A stretch of DNA of 64,000 bases, taken from the NCBI GenBank assembly GCA_038496445.1, contig JALMLS010000304.1, positions 186,001-250,000 on the forward strand, in the 5' to 3' direction. The position numbers and the translations under genes were made by a program. A model generated the notes under the pieces. That model was given only the letters and a program-made list of their open reading frames with translations. It was not told where the DNA came from and did no database searches. Below are positions 53,427-64,000 of this stretch, piece after piece; within the stretch, counting starts at the first letter, position 1; each line of letters opens with the position of its first letter. Origin of the DNA: Trichosphaerium sp. ATCC 40318 (taxonomy: Eukaryota; Discosea; Flabellinia; Trichosidae).

Positions 53427-56400
53427 TTACAGTCGTGTGGAGCATTCGTTTTTGCTACAAATTGTACATTTTGAAGGTCTTGTTTTGTATTTGTAAATTA
53501 CCATAGGCACTTCAAGATCTTCATCATCAAGAGATGCAACAACATTCAAATCAATGAAGTTTTGCGATGGTAAAAACTTGTATTTATGATATAGAACATC
53601 TTGAACCAATACGTCCATAAAGTTCTGTCTGTTACCAAAACACATGTAAAGTAATATTGTGGAATAACCAATAAGCTAAAAAAAAAGAATAAGAACCAAA
53701 CGGGTTAAAAATAAACAAACTTTTGAATAAAGTTTTGGGTTATCGTTAAGTAGTATTGACAAGTTATGCTCGCTTGGATATAACCCTTTAGTGATAATTT
53801 ACGTAAATTAGACAGTATAATACAAAAGCATTCAGTTCATTGCTGTAAATGAAAACAGTAAAAACCCTCAAATAGACTTTAAATCGTACCTCTACAGAGC
53901 AATTGTGGTACTTTTTAGAAACAAGAGATAAAAATTGTTCTATAGTCAAATCTCCTTCATCTATGATAAGTTTATCCCAAGTAGTAATTGGAGGTATACT
54001 CGGAGCACTTGATTCCTATATAACAATTATGAAATGAATGTTGACGGAGGTATATATACCAGTTTCTTTGGTTCTGCTGCTTCGAATTGCATAAAAAGGT
54101 TATTTTTTGTAATGATATTATGGTCATTAGGAAGACTAGAATTATTTCCAAGTATTTCATAAACACCCATGGCCATGAGACCCTACTATATATTAACAAT
54201 ACTAAACGACACAAATTCAAAAGAAAGTTCTTGAGCTTAAGAAAAAAACGAACATGATGAATGAGTAGTGTACTTTTGAGAGCAAAGAACACTCTTTTAA
54301 AATTTGAGGTTTGAAAAAAAAGAAGGAAAACAAAAGAGACGTACAGCAACGATAGAAATAGTAGCAGGCATACTTGGTTTAGTGTTTGTTAAATACCTCT
54401 CTGCACGTAATTTATCATAGCTTTTATACCTTATGTTCTCTACTTTAAAGTCACCAGCTCTTCTAGAAAACTCTGTTTCAAGGCTACCAAGATTGAATGT
54501 ATTATCTAGTTTGTTAATACAAACATTATTCAAACAAAATTCTTTAATACTCTTCAATAGATTATCTCTGATTATTTTTGTTGCGTCACTCAACATTTGT
54601 TTAGCATCCATGGAAGCAATCTCATCTTCAGATTTATCACACTTAAAGTCATCCTCAGAGAGATTCGTGGCTCTATTGTGCGCATACGGTCGTAACGTTG
54701 TTGATCTTAGAACAACCAAGAAGTCTTCAAACGAGTCGACTGGAGGAATATTATATGCCTTTGCATAGAGGTTACTTGTAACGTGAAGAAATCGTTGGTG
54801 AGTCTCAAGAGATAATGATAATTCCAAAGCAACAGGTAATCGTTTAGAACCAGACCAAAAAGGTTGACCTACAACGAATCATTAGCTTATTGAAAACGAA
54901 CTAGAGTTTGACAAATAAGAGGGTTGTAAGTACCATCAGCTGATTTGTACGATGGAGGGAAATGATGGTGTAATACTTTTACACTGAAGTCAAAATTATA
55001 AACAAAAAAATCTGCAGCATGTTGTATGCAATCGCTAAATGATTTTGTGTAATACGCTGTACGAATCAAGTTTTCTATTCTTTCTATTTCGGTGAGCCTC
55101 TGGCTGTGTGAATCAGGGTCCTATAATAAGAGAATTACAACTCAAGTACATACTAACGGTGAAGAGCTAGCTATGGTTGAAAAAAAAACTCACTTTGTCT
55201 ATATTTTTCATTAATTCTTGTGCGTCTTGAATCTCATTAACAAATATCTTTGTATATTCACCTTTCATATGTGCATAGCATTGAGAAGGTTTGGAAGCCC
55301 ATCCGTGCTTTGAAATCTCCATAGGTTCTTCAGTTTTTACAATATCTAAACCACTACATGTTTTGAATGGAATTAAAACCTACAAACAAAATCATAAGTC
55401 TTGAACTTGTACGCTTATTCTATATCTTTCTGGTCCTAAAAAAGAAGCTGCCGTACACCAGTGAATCCCCTGAAGCTACGAGAACCTCCTTCAATGACAG
55501 GCTTTTCCCAAAGTATGGATTTTTCGTATAAATAGCGATGTCCTTGGCTATAAAGAATGAAAGAGTTATTACTTTTCTTTCGTTTATCGTTCTTTTAGTA
55601 CCGTGTATGAGGAGCAAACAATATTGTTGCTTCTTTGTAGACTAAGTGGTCGTCTAAAATATTATTCTGGTCTCTAGATGAACTGCGACCAACCACAGCG
55701 TCATGGAATTCAACAGAGATATCCTTGTTTATCATCGATATTCCTTTTAAAGCAACAAGGCCTTTTTTAGAAGAAAGAGAAGATTCCGTTGCAAATCTAT
55801 GTGTAGCAATATCACTTTGCGAAATACAAGCGTTATCTATCACTGATAGTGATCCACCATTTGCTCCAAACCCCATGAGCGCTAGATCTAACATAATGTT
55901 TGAGAGCAGGTACAAAAATGTTTCGCGTACTTTGAAGGAGAGCATTTGAAAGTCCTCCACAACCGCCCATTACGCCCTTCTGCTTTCCAATTGTATGTAT
56001 CATATTTTCTCCAAATATACATATTTGATGGTCGTGTCGGCATCCGGTGGGCGTTGTATTTCCTCTATCTTTGACAGAAGGAAGCAAGTAAAAAAAATCT
56101 CCATGCAGCCACTGATTAAGTGGTTCATGTAGCCCAGATATCTTTGTAACTTCTGAAGCTAGTATACCACCAACAACAGAACCTTTTTAAATCTTTTAGC
56201 TTCAACTTAATAAAATACACTTCAAAGAACGCACAGATTCCAGGAAGCTCACACTTTAAGTAAGAAAACATTTTTTTAATTGTATCTTCCAACACATCCT
56301 CAAGTCCAATAAGATCCTGGGGTTTCTCCATGGATTCATTGTATTCATTTGCTAATAAGATACATTCTACAACAAAAGGTAAGACATTCTTAGCATAGTC

Positions 56401-57890
56401 TCAAGAGATTGTTCTTTCTCTTTTTTTTACCTTTGAAATCCTTTGAAGAGGCAATGTTCGGATCCTTGTTGTGCTTTGCCCTAAACAGCCACAATGCCAT
56501 TAAACTTATATGTAAGTTCGTAAGCCTTCCATTGAATTGATTAATTATTCCAAGACAGGATAGACAATCAAACTTTTTAGCACTATCCTACAGTAGGTGT
56601 AAGTATCCATGCCATTACAAAAGTTATTTCCAATCACTCGTTTCAAACTACAACAACTGCAAGACGTACAACAAGACTGAGGTGCGATATTTGTTTTGGC
56701 AGGTCTACAGTAGTTACAACACCCTCTGTAGCAAGTAAAGGCCATTCCTATTATAATCTTAACATCAAGTCATCAATCAAACGATTAATACCTTGGCTTG
56801 CGCATAACCAACTGAAAAATAGAATTTTGTAGCACATCGTCGCCTTGATTTCGGATCCGCTACTAACGAGAAAAGTCTAACGCTAACATGTCCAATACCC
56901 TCAAGTTGAGGTATCATAGATACCCCACTAAATACTACTTTTGCACCTTCTTCGAATCTGTGTCTCGTAACAGAGCTTACGCAATATTCAATGACACCAA
57001 ATTGCTCTTCATATTTTCCAGCAATTTGCGAAATAACTACTTCCTCAATTTCTGTTCCTATGGCGTGTGTATTAAGTTAGTAAGCGAAATATTTGTATCT
57101 CCAAAGTTAAACCTGTCTCGTTGATAAGATGGTTTGGTCCAAAATCGGAAAACACGTGAAAGCTGAGCTAAAAAAATGATGAGAAAACTGTTCTCGAGTT
57201 TCCAAAAAAAAAACTAACACCGAAATTAGCTGCCAACAGGAACACGACTGGTTTCTTTTCACCCATGCCATACTCATCAATAACAATCCTATCTCTACAC
57301 CACGAATTCCATTGTTTCAAAGCTATAGAATCTCAACACTAAGTCATAATCAATACGTACTCTTCAAAGGTATATCTATTGTAACAACGAGTGCATCATA
57401 TTGTTGTAGTGCGTCCTCTGTTATTGGTTTGCTTCTAGCATCAACTTTCGTATCTGTTCTAAACTCTCCAAGGCTTCTTGCGCACGTTGGCCCTCTAGGA
57501 AGTGTTAATCTTGCATATGAAGACAGAAGCTCTTATTCACCGAATTCCACCAACGTCTTTTTCTGTGATGAATGAATTAGCTCCAATGTCGCTAATTACG
57601 ATCTCTTCATTATCAAAAAGCGTCAAGCGCCGTATACCAGACAATACAAGGTTTTTGGCTGTTTCAACACCAACACCTTTACATTGTATCAGCGGCGTGT
57701 TTTTCTACATTTATGACGGCCAATGAGTACCTTTTGCTCCTATAACCAACACATTTAACTTTTGAAGCCTAATCAACGCATCCCCGCCACAAGCACATAC
57801 TAGACGCGCGTATTTGGTGTAAAACTAAATAAAAGTTACCAAAAGGTACAAAAAAGATGCCAATCCTACCTTAGGCGGGATCTCCGACAT
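53427..57890 (-). CDS. UBA1/UBA6-type E1-like protein lacking the catalytic cysteine
   Basis: The whole domain order of a ubiquitin-activating enzyme is present. The start at 57890 gives MSEIPPK and the inactive adenylation half (LNVLVIGAKGTGVETAKNLV, RRLTLFDNEEIVISDIGANS). The first catalytic half (GVVTTVDLPKQISHLSL, about 56690) and four-helix bundle follow, then VVGGILASEVTKISGLHEPL NQWL (about 56120-56180). The active adenylation half begins HDHQICIFGENMIHTIGKQK but its nucleotide loop reads VMGGCGG (usually GAGAIG-like), then VIDNACISQSDIATHRF. At the catalytic position, where family members read CTLxNFP, this protein has MEISKHGWASKPSQCYAHMK (about 55290-55330). FWSGSKR, NIRYKSYDKLRAERY, PITTWDKLIIDEG and a UFD region end at 53427. 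It is expected to be a pseudo-enzyme or divergent regulator. Confidence 0.75.
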
Positions 57891-58219
57891 TGCGTGTTAA
57901 CAGACCAACGAAAACCAGCTTCTGAAACATTAAGGCAAGTGCGTTTTCGGTCCAGACTATCTCACAAAAAAAAATGCTCTTTTCAGTTCCGAATTAACAA
58001 CGGAGTTCCAGCTCGTATACAACTTAATGGACATACATGAAACAGGTTCTAGACTCTACCAAGCAAGAAACTACGACACCTGCAAGTACATTGTTCTCGT
58101 TTCTTTGCATTCTTAGGGTAGTGACATGGCAAGCTCACATTGTTTTTTTTCCTGATTATGCACGAACTAATTTCTCCGGAAATACCCAAACATACGGGAG
58201 TTATTGACAATAAATATCC
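57891..58219. promoter_or_regulatory. Shared 5' region of the E1-like and amidase genes
   Basis: The two genes start in opposite directions from this 330-bp gap, which has no open frame. It is the likely promoter region for both. Confidence 0.4.
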
Positions 58220-60370
58220 ATGACACTAACAACTCTTCTTGTACTGTTTTGTTGCTTTGCAGTGGTCATTCTAAAGCCGTTCAAATACGATCCTACGAAC
58301 TCTTCAATTAATCACGTGCATAAAGCTCTAACAAGCGGAGCGTCATGTCAGAGTACGGATAATTAATTATTGACAACTTTTCTCTGTTTTTCTCACCTTA
58401 CCAGTTTAAAACACGTGTTTTTAGCTATTATTTCCCAACATCTTGAGATTATTTACCAAAATGATGACAAAAACAAGTACCTTCATGCCATGATACGCGT
58501 CAATGAAAACGCTCTAAAGTGAGATACATAATGTTACTTGGTTTTAACCTAAACAAGGCAAGCGGCGCTACTTGATTCTATGCGCTACAAAGGACGAAGC
58601 GATGCTGATATTATAGCAGATCAACCACTCTTTTGCGTTCCATCAATTGTCAAAGATAACTACGACTTTGTAGGTGCGTGACACATTGTATACTTGCAAC
58701 ACTTTTTTCTAACTCATCAATCAGGTATGCCGACATCTGCTGGTTCAATAGCTCTTAACAATTCATACCCAATAACAAACTCGCATTCTGTTGCAGTGCT
58801 TCTTAATAATGGTAAACCACAAACCTCACGTGTAGCATCTAATTCTTTGTGAAAGGAGCTGTGATACTTGGTAAAGCTAACATGGCTGAATTCGCTACAT
58901 TCGGAACAAACACTATGAGGTACACCGCATTTGTATGCTCAAAAAAGTAGTTAACATCTTCAAGCTCTCTTGGTGGTCAGACCTTGAATTTCTTCAGGCC
59001 TAGCCATACTCCTTATGGTTCTAGTGGAGGAAGTGCAACTGCGTCTGCGGCTGGCTACGCTGTTATTGCCCTTGGAACTGGTGAGAACGATCAGCTCGGC
59101 CACGCTGATTTTTTCAATAGATACAAGTGGTTCTATCCAACTACCTTCAAGCGCTGCTTCTCTGGTTGGTATACGGTCTACTCTTGGATTAGTATCTATT
59201 AAAGGTATTGCTCCATTAAACGTTTATCGAGACGTATCTGGACCACTTTGCAAAACTGTTCTAGATGCCGCAAAAGCTCTTCAAGTACGTCAATGATGTA
59301 TATTATTACTTTTTATTCGTACACTAAACAACTCTTTGTAGGTAATGGTTGACCCGTCACAGTCCTCAAAGGGTCCTCAAAACTATGTCGATTATGTGTC
59401 AAAGTTAGGACTACAAGGTGCTCGACTAGCATTTGGTAATGGAACTTTACAGTACATTGTTTCTCCAGAGATAACAATGATACCGGATAAACAGGTATTA
59501 CAAAAACAACTTCGTAGTTTCTAACACAAACATAAGGTCGTTTCTATGGTTGAAAATGTATTGAATACAATGGTATCAGGTGGTGCCACTGTAATAAGTT
59601 CAAATGTATTTTCAGAGCTTTTTCTTATGATGAGCTCTGGTACTGATGAAGGCACATGCTTTCCAAAGGTAAAAATTACTTTCTGAAACATTTTATTAAG
59701 ACTTGCTTTCTTAGCAATTTAAATACTTCTTTAATGAGTACCTATCGCGATTGTCACCAAATGCTCCAATGAAAACACTTAGTGATATCGTGGCATCAGG
59801 TGCGGCACAGAAAAACAGTTTGCAAACGAAGCACTAGCTAACACATATCTTTAAAACTATAGGAAAGTACTTGCATCGTTATGGTGTAGATGACCTTTTG
59901 AAGTCCGCTGCAGACTCTAATACTACCACTGATCCATCAAAAGATAAAGATTGTTCAGCATTCGTTGCTCTGAAAGAAAAAGCTGCAAATGTAAGCCACC
60001 TAATTTGATTGTTTACATTTGTGACAAGTTGCTCTAGTTTTTGGAATCACAAATGGACAAGCTTAATATTTCAGCTTTTATTTATCCTCCGGCAAACCAA
60101 AGACCATTTTACTTGTCAGAAACACTTCCTCCACCAAAAGGTACTCACACCTACTTTTGAAAATCACGTGCAAGATTTTATTTAATTGTATACTTTTTAG
60201 GATGGTTTCCATTTGTTGAGGTATCTGCATTTACTGGACTTCCTGCTATCACAGTACCGATTGGATTTATTGAAGAACTTCCATTTGGTTTGAATATAAT
60301 AGGTCGTAGATACCAAGAGGCAGAGCTTATTAAAATAGCTTCCGGATTAGAAGCAGCCCTAAATATCTAA
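58220..60370 (+). CDS. Amidase-signature hydrolase, secreted or lumenal
   Basis: This is a predicted Ser-cisSer-Lys amidase of unknown amide substrate. The start at 58220 gives MTLTTLLVLFCCFAVVILKP, a good signal peptide. The signature residues are VPSIVKDNYDF with the Lys (about 58640), TPYGSSGGSATASAAGYAVI with the cis-Ser (about 59010-59065), and, after a 45-nt intron, GTDTSGSI with the nucleophile Ser. Then come PSSAASLVGIRSTLGLVS, GPLCKTVLDAAKALQ, a variable middle, and the family C-terminus GWFPFVEVSAFTGLPAITVP, FGLNIIGRRYQEAELIKIAS, ending ALNI at 60370. Nine or ten introns. It lacks a GPI or membrane C-terminus. Its neighbours give no pathway clue. Confidence 0.83.
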
Positions 60371-60414
60371 TAATAAATATATTTTTCTATCTTGTTTGTC
60401 TATTGCTAGAGGTG

Positions 60415-60640
60415 TTACATGTTAAGGGTTACAAGGTAGTGTGGGTATACCCTGCTGTTATCAAACAAAGCATATATTCTCCCTTTTGAAGACTCCATGC
60501 TACACGAATCACATCGAGTAATCCCAACACGTTCAAGGGTACCAGTTCGATTAACCACGCCAATATTGAGTTAATTCTTCGTTAGTGTGAGAACTTCCAA
60601 GGTGCCAGCAACATCTACTACATTCATCAGCCATACAACT
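60415..60640 (-). pseudogene. Decayed C-terminal PARP (ART) fragment
   Basis: The minus strand reads TRCDSCSMESSKGRIYALFD then NSRVYPHYLVTLNM-stop (60415), matching the ends of PARP A and B, but upstream of GVVNRTG the frame is lost. A trace of the preceding exon (MADECSRCCWHL) is visible near 60620. No active ART core is attached. Confidence 0.7.
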
Positions 60641-61251
60641 CTGCGCAAGCTTTGTGATATTTTGGCTTCACGAACTTGGTGTACTACTCAATTCTAGTTA
60701 TGTCTCTAAAAGCTACGACTACGTGACCAGTGTCAATGGTAACAAAGAAGTTGGCACTGCCCAACGAGAAGACATTGATGGTAACGCTTGTATTCGCTAG
60801 GTGGCGATCTGCGCTCTCGTAAATGACGGCAAAAAAGAAAGTAGCCTACTTAATGAAGCTAGCGCGTAGTTGTACTTGTTACATTACATACCTTGCTAGC
60901 AAGAGTAGTTAAATGTGAGATTATTTTTTGTACCATTTACAACAATTTGCTCAAACAATAAATCCATTCGCAAGTAATTGACAATAGCACACAGGGCAAG
61001 GTTGCAAATGGATTCTAATTTCGTTTTGGTTTTTGTAAGAAAAAAAATGTGCACATTTTGTTATTATACCTGCCGGATAATGTTTACCCGTTTCTGTTTT
61101 TAGGTCTATAAAATTGAAAAATACCATATCCGTGGCGTGAGCTCCTGGCGAAGGCCTTAGAGGTATTGTTTTGTACTACACCATAAACAACTATTATTGG
61201 ACTCCATCTCAACTGCAGGCACTGTCACAAAAAGACTATAAATTGCAGAAA
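60641..61251. other. Intergenic region
   Basis: No coding frame is supported between the PARP fragment and the small repeat ORF. Confidence 0.35.
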
Positions 61252-61542
61252 ATGGATCAAAATGATATTGAACAACCGTACAACCCAAATATAATACAAC
61301 ACCCACTTCAAATGGAAGACGAGGTAACAGATACAGTTGTAAATCAAGAACAACCGTACAATCCGAACATAATACAACCTCCACTTCAAACGGAAAACAA
61401 AACAACAGACACAAAAGCTAATGACACAGACGATTCTAAACCAACTAAAGTGTGCGTGATTTTCTTTATGTACTTGTCTTGTCGACGGCAGTTAACAAAA
61501 AAGTTAACTCGCCCAGATTTTGATTATACAAGTGCAAAATAA
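61252..61542 (+). CDS. Hypothetical protein with a duplicated EQPYNPNIIQ motif
   Basis: A 96-codon frame begins at an ATG at 61252 (MDQNDIEQPYNPNIIQHPLQ). The block EQPYNPNIIQxPLQxE occurs twice (about 61270 and 61348), separated by an acidic spacer; the C-terminus is Lys-rich (RRQLTKKLTRPDFDYTSAK). The codon frame also extends upstream. A GTGCGTGATTT at about 61451 could be a splice donor, so the annotated end is uncertain. It sits between two fragments of a dead PARP gene, on the opposite strand. No family is recognised. Confidence 0.35.
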   Translation: MDQNDIEQPYNPNIIQHPLQMEDEVTDTVVNQEQPYNPNIIQPPLQTENKTTDTKANDTDDSKPTKVCVIFFMYLSCRRQLTKKLTRPDFDYTSAK

Positions 61543-62313
61543 GTACTAATAATTTCTAAGAAAACTGGAGGGTCACGAGAGAAAAGATAGAAAAATGGCA
61601 TTGTGCTTGTACGTCATCTAGTATCACCTATTTTTGTACAGTTTTGCTGACGTACCAACAAGATTTGTTCTTGGGATTTTTTTTTGCTTTCCATGGTGTG
61701 CTGCTGCCATGTTTATCACTTCCAAAGATATGTTGACGAGGTATGATTCATAGGTTTTTTGCATTATTAATCCCTTTTTTAGAGTTTTTGGCATCATATC
61801 TCTTATCTTGCTTGTGCTTGAAACAATTGGAACAATTGTTTTTCTTTGTCTATTGTTTTTTGTGTGGTCTTGAATGTCTGTTAGGTGCCTTGTCGCTGTA
61901 CCCATACTTGGATTGTACAAGATGCTTATGGTTGTATAGTGGTCTCAACATGGTGTACTCTGATTTCTGCAAAGTAAATACCTTTCCCACGAAGTCCATT
62001 ATTTGCAATGTGTTGTGCGTTTTTTTTAAAGAAGAGGCGAAAAAGTATGAGTTTTCTCGCCGAAAAGCGAAAACCTTGGCTCTAATGAAAATCGTCATTG
62101 GAATGTGATGTTCAAACCTAATTTCCAAATCAAAGCTTAACATTGTATGCCTCCTTAACAACTAAGAACTTTGCTAAATAGTTGAAAACTGAAAACTATT
62201 TTGTGTCACACAGCGCTTATTTGACTGATTATGACCGTTAACTAGTTCATCAAAATCATAAAAATTGGAACCTAACGGACGTAACAACAGTTCACGAACT
62301 ACCTAAAGAATAA
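61543..62313 (-). pseudogene. Decayed PARP catalytic-core fragment (about 61930-62020) in non-coding DNA
   Basis: On the minus strand at about 61940-62020, IANNGLRGKGIYFAEI matches the PARP A/B motif ANNGLLGKGIYFAEKSEYS, then loses frame (RVHHVET). No HGT motif is in frame upstream. The rest of the interval has no supported gene; open frames at 61624-61920 and 61743-62108 lack known motifs. Confidence 0.55.
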
Positions 62314-63115
62314 ATGGATACCCTACCACCTGAGGCACTGACGCATATTCTGTGCTATTCAGACAGGAAGACGCTCATTTCAGCCTCTGGAGCTTGTAAC
62401 GTTATTAATGACATTATACGACAACGCATTGGGTTTAATAGTATCACGTTGAGAACGTCATCAGACTGTGCTATTCTTAAAGGAAGTCCATTGCTTAAAA
62501 ACACAAAAGTTGTTTACGCGTGTAAAACACCATCAGAAAACGACTTTAAATGTCTACGTGGTGTAAAAAATATATGTGCAAGCCATACACCTATTCCAGA
62601 TTCATGCATCCTTAGTCTAGTAAACGGAAGTCAAGAACCTATTCAAACTATAGATTTACGTTTTACGCGTGTAACTGATATCTCATTGAAGGCACTTAAA
62701 TGTACATACAATTAGTATAGCTGATTGTAATGTTACAATAGAAGGAATGAAAGCACTAAAAAATGTTAAAGACATAACGCTAAAGACTCCTCAAGATGTG
62801 TGGTTAAAACATCTTTGTAACGTTGATAAAATACATATTTACAATGATAGTGTGGCTATGGGGAAGTATGTAACAGATGAAGGGATCAAAGAATTGATTA
62901 ATGTCAAAGAACTTATCCTTCACTATTGTGCTGGATTAACAGATGAATGTTTCAAGAAACTTGTCAATCTAGAACACCTCACAATTTATCGTAATGAGTT
63001 GATTACAAATGATTGCTTGAAGTATATGAAGTCTTTAAAAACAATACGGATTTATTGGAAGACCCAGATTACACAAGAGGCTGTTGAAGCATTGGGTATA
63101 AAATGGATTATATAA
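62314..63115 (+). pseudogene. F-box / LRR gene with a one-base frameshift
   Basis: The first part (62314-62715) starts MDTLPPEALTHILCYSDRKT with F-box character (ISASGACNVINDIIRQRIGF) and reaches LRFTRVTDISLKALKC, then meets a stop at 62713-62715. The second part continues one frame over from about 62697 (VHTISIADCNVTIEGMKALK) through LRRs such as VTDEGIKELINVKELILHYC and LTDECFKKLVNLEHLTIYRN to KWII at 63115. Removing one base of the AAA at about 62698-62700 restores a continuous LRR frame. It is either a recent pseudogene or a sequencing error. It shares its F-box start and VTDEGIK style with the gene at 32082. Confidence 0.65.
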
Positions 63116-63329
63116 ACATTATAGTTTTTCCTCTTTCTTTTGTAGACGGACTTATCTCTTCATTATTAATAAACGTCCGCGTGGCTTTAATACTTTCCTA
63201 CTCGATTAGCAAAACTATCCTCATAAGGACTTTATCTGAATGAGAGTACATTGCTGTGGGAGATATTTAATATCTGAACTGTGGTATCGTTTTATTACAG
63301 TATTTACACGTGTTGGGAAAAAATGAGTT

Positions 63330-64000
63330 CTATTCGTTTGCTGACCTAAAGTACAGCATATTACCCGTAGGTTCTTCTACTTCCATATCATCTGTATTAG
63401 AAGACTGCTTCTGAGCCAAGCGTTCCAAAAAGTCAGCACCAAACAACATCTTAGCTGTATTAAATGCAACTTTTTCTCCGATTATGTTATGTTCGAATTG
63501 ATCCACAGAGTCAAGTCTTACTGACGCCTGCTTTGCAATATCATTCTTCTTTCTGGCCATTTCCAATTTAAGAGATATAAGTGCATCCTAGGAACATATG
63601 AACAAAGAAGATCCAAGAACGAAAAACCAATCCCAGTTGTCGGGAGTAAAATTTTCTGTTTTTTTCAGAAATGAACAGGTTTAAAAAGGGTTGGTTTGTT
63701 ATATTACTTACCGGTAAAAGACGGGAAAATTGTTTGTAACTGTTTCTGCCAACAGTGTACCGTTGACATTTTGCATTTTCAGCACGTTTTAACGTAGCAA
63801 AAAATCTTGATTTTTGCTTTCCATTAACAACAAAAGTATAAGCATTACCAGCTTTACCTGCACGTGCAGTACGTCCCACCTATAATAAAATAAAACTCAT
63901 GTCATAATAAAACCTTTTAAAAGCAATCTAAATCAAAAGGTGACATACTCTGTGAACATATTGCTGTAAACTAAAAAGACCATTAGATGAATGAAGAATA
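63330..64000 (-). CDS. DEAD-box RNA helicase C-terminus, DDX51/Dbp6-like (partial)
   Basis: The gene continues beyond the right edge; only its C-terminal part is in the window. The minus strand reads QQYVHR (about 63955-63972), then across an intron VGRTARAGKAGNAYTFVVNG (about 63820-63880): motif VI of DEAD-box helicases. KSRFFATLKRAENAKCQRYT follows, a segment typical of the DDX51/Dbp6 branch that works in large ribosomal subunit assembly. After an intron, the last exon contains LISLKLEMARKKNDIAKQAS, VRLDSVDQFEHNIIGEKVAF and MLFGADFLERLAQKQ, ending FRSANE at 63330. Domain 1 (DEAD box) is outside the window, so assignment rests on motif VI and the tail. Confidence 0.7.

Noticed and set aside
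56545-56745. Cys-rich 66-codon frame that looks like a zinc-binding domain (CCNYC, CCTSCSCC)
   Set aside because: It is an alternate frame of an E1 exon; the true frame there reads GVVTTVDLPKQISHL, matching the E1 first catalytic half.

Overview
The window is nuclear DNA from a unicellular eukaryote with a compact genome. Almost every gene is cut by many short GT-AG introns (about 45-75 nt, often with GTACGT or GTAAGT donors and T-rich 3' ends). Intergenic gaps are mostly a few hundred bases, the DNA is AT-rich, and no prokaryotic operon signals are seen. The gene families (STE20 and tyrosine-type kinases, Kelch, PARP/WWE/macro proteins, F-box/LRR proteins, an SYP7-like Qc-SNARE, CENP-T) fit a free-living amoeboid or other protist outside animals, plants and fungi. 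I cannot name the lineage. Gene ends below are start and stop codons; most spans contain several introns, and most introns were not each resolved.

Layout. 386-5734: a small membrane protein, a divergent WWE + TDP2-like phosphodiesterase, an arylamine N-acetyltransferase and an SLC35D-type nucleotide-sugar transporter. 6175-7662: two tandem paralogues of an unrecognised small protein, separated by a decayed SLC35D fragment. 7856-13168: a GH13 glycosidase and a membrane-anchored inositol-polyphosphate 5-phosphatase. 13648-24388: two large signalling kinases, a Kelch-CRIB-STE20 kinase with GTMI repeats and a PH-domain tyrosine-type kinase with a long EYGxLPPP repeat region. 24655-31666: Qc-SNARE, alpha/beta hydrolase, IMP4 and a CENP-T-like kinetochore protein. 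32082-33068: an intronless F-box/LRR gene. 33613-43644: two tandem PARP14-like genes (KH, macro, WWE, ART domains). 43882-52787: SPRY protein, aquaporin, TRAPPC11 and a small HEAT-like protein. 53427-57890: an E1-like protein lacking the catalytic Cys. 58220-60370: a secreted amidase. 60415-62161: decayed remnants of a third PARP gene around a small repeat ORF. 62314-63115: a frameshifted F-box/LRR paralogue. 63330-64000: the 3' part of a DDX51/Dbp6-like helicase.

Themes. ADP-ribose biology recurs: a WWE module fused to a TDP2-like enzyme, two WWE-macro-PARP genes and remnants of a third. Local duplication recurs too: the 6-8 kb paralogues, the PARP array and the F-box/LRR pair. The palindrome CACGTG, often as TCACGTGA, is scattered through intergenic DNA and introns far more often than base composition predicts. 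The most unusual proteins are the Kelch-CRIB-STE20 kinase, the EYGxLPPP tyrosine-type kinase, the WWE-TDP2 fusion and the E1-like protein without its catalytic Cys.
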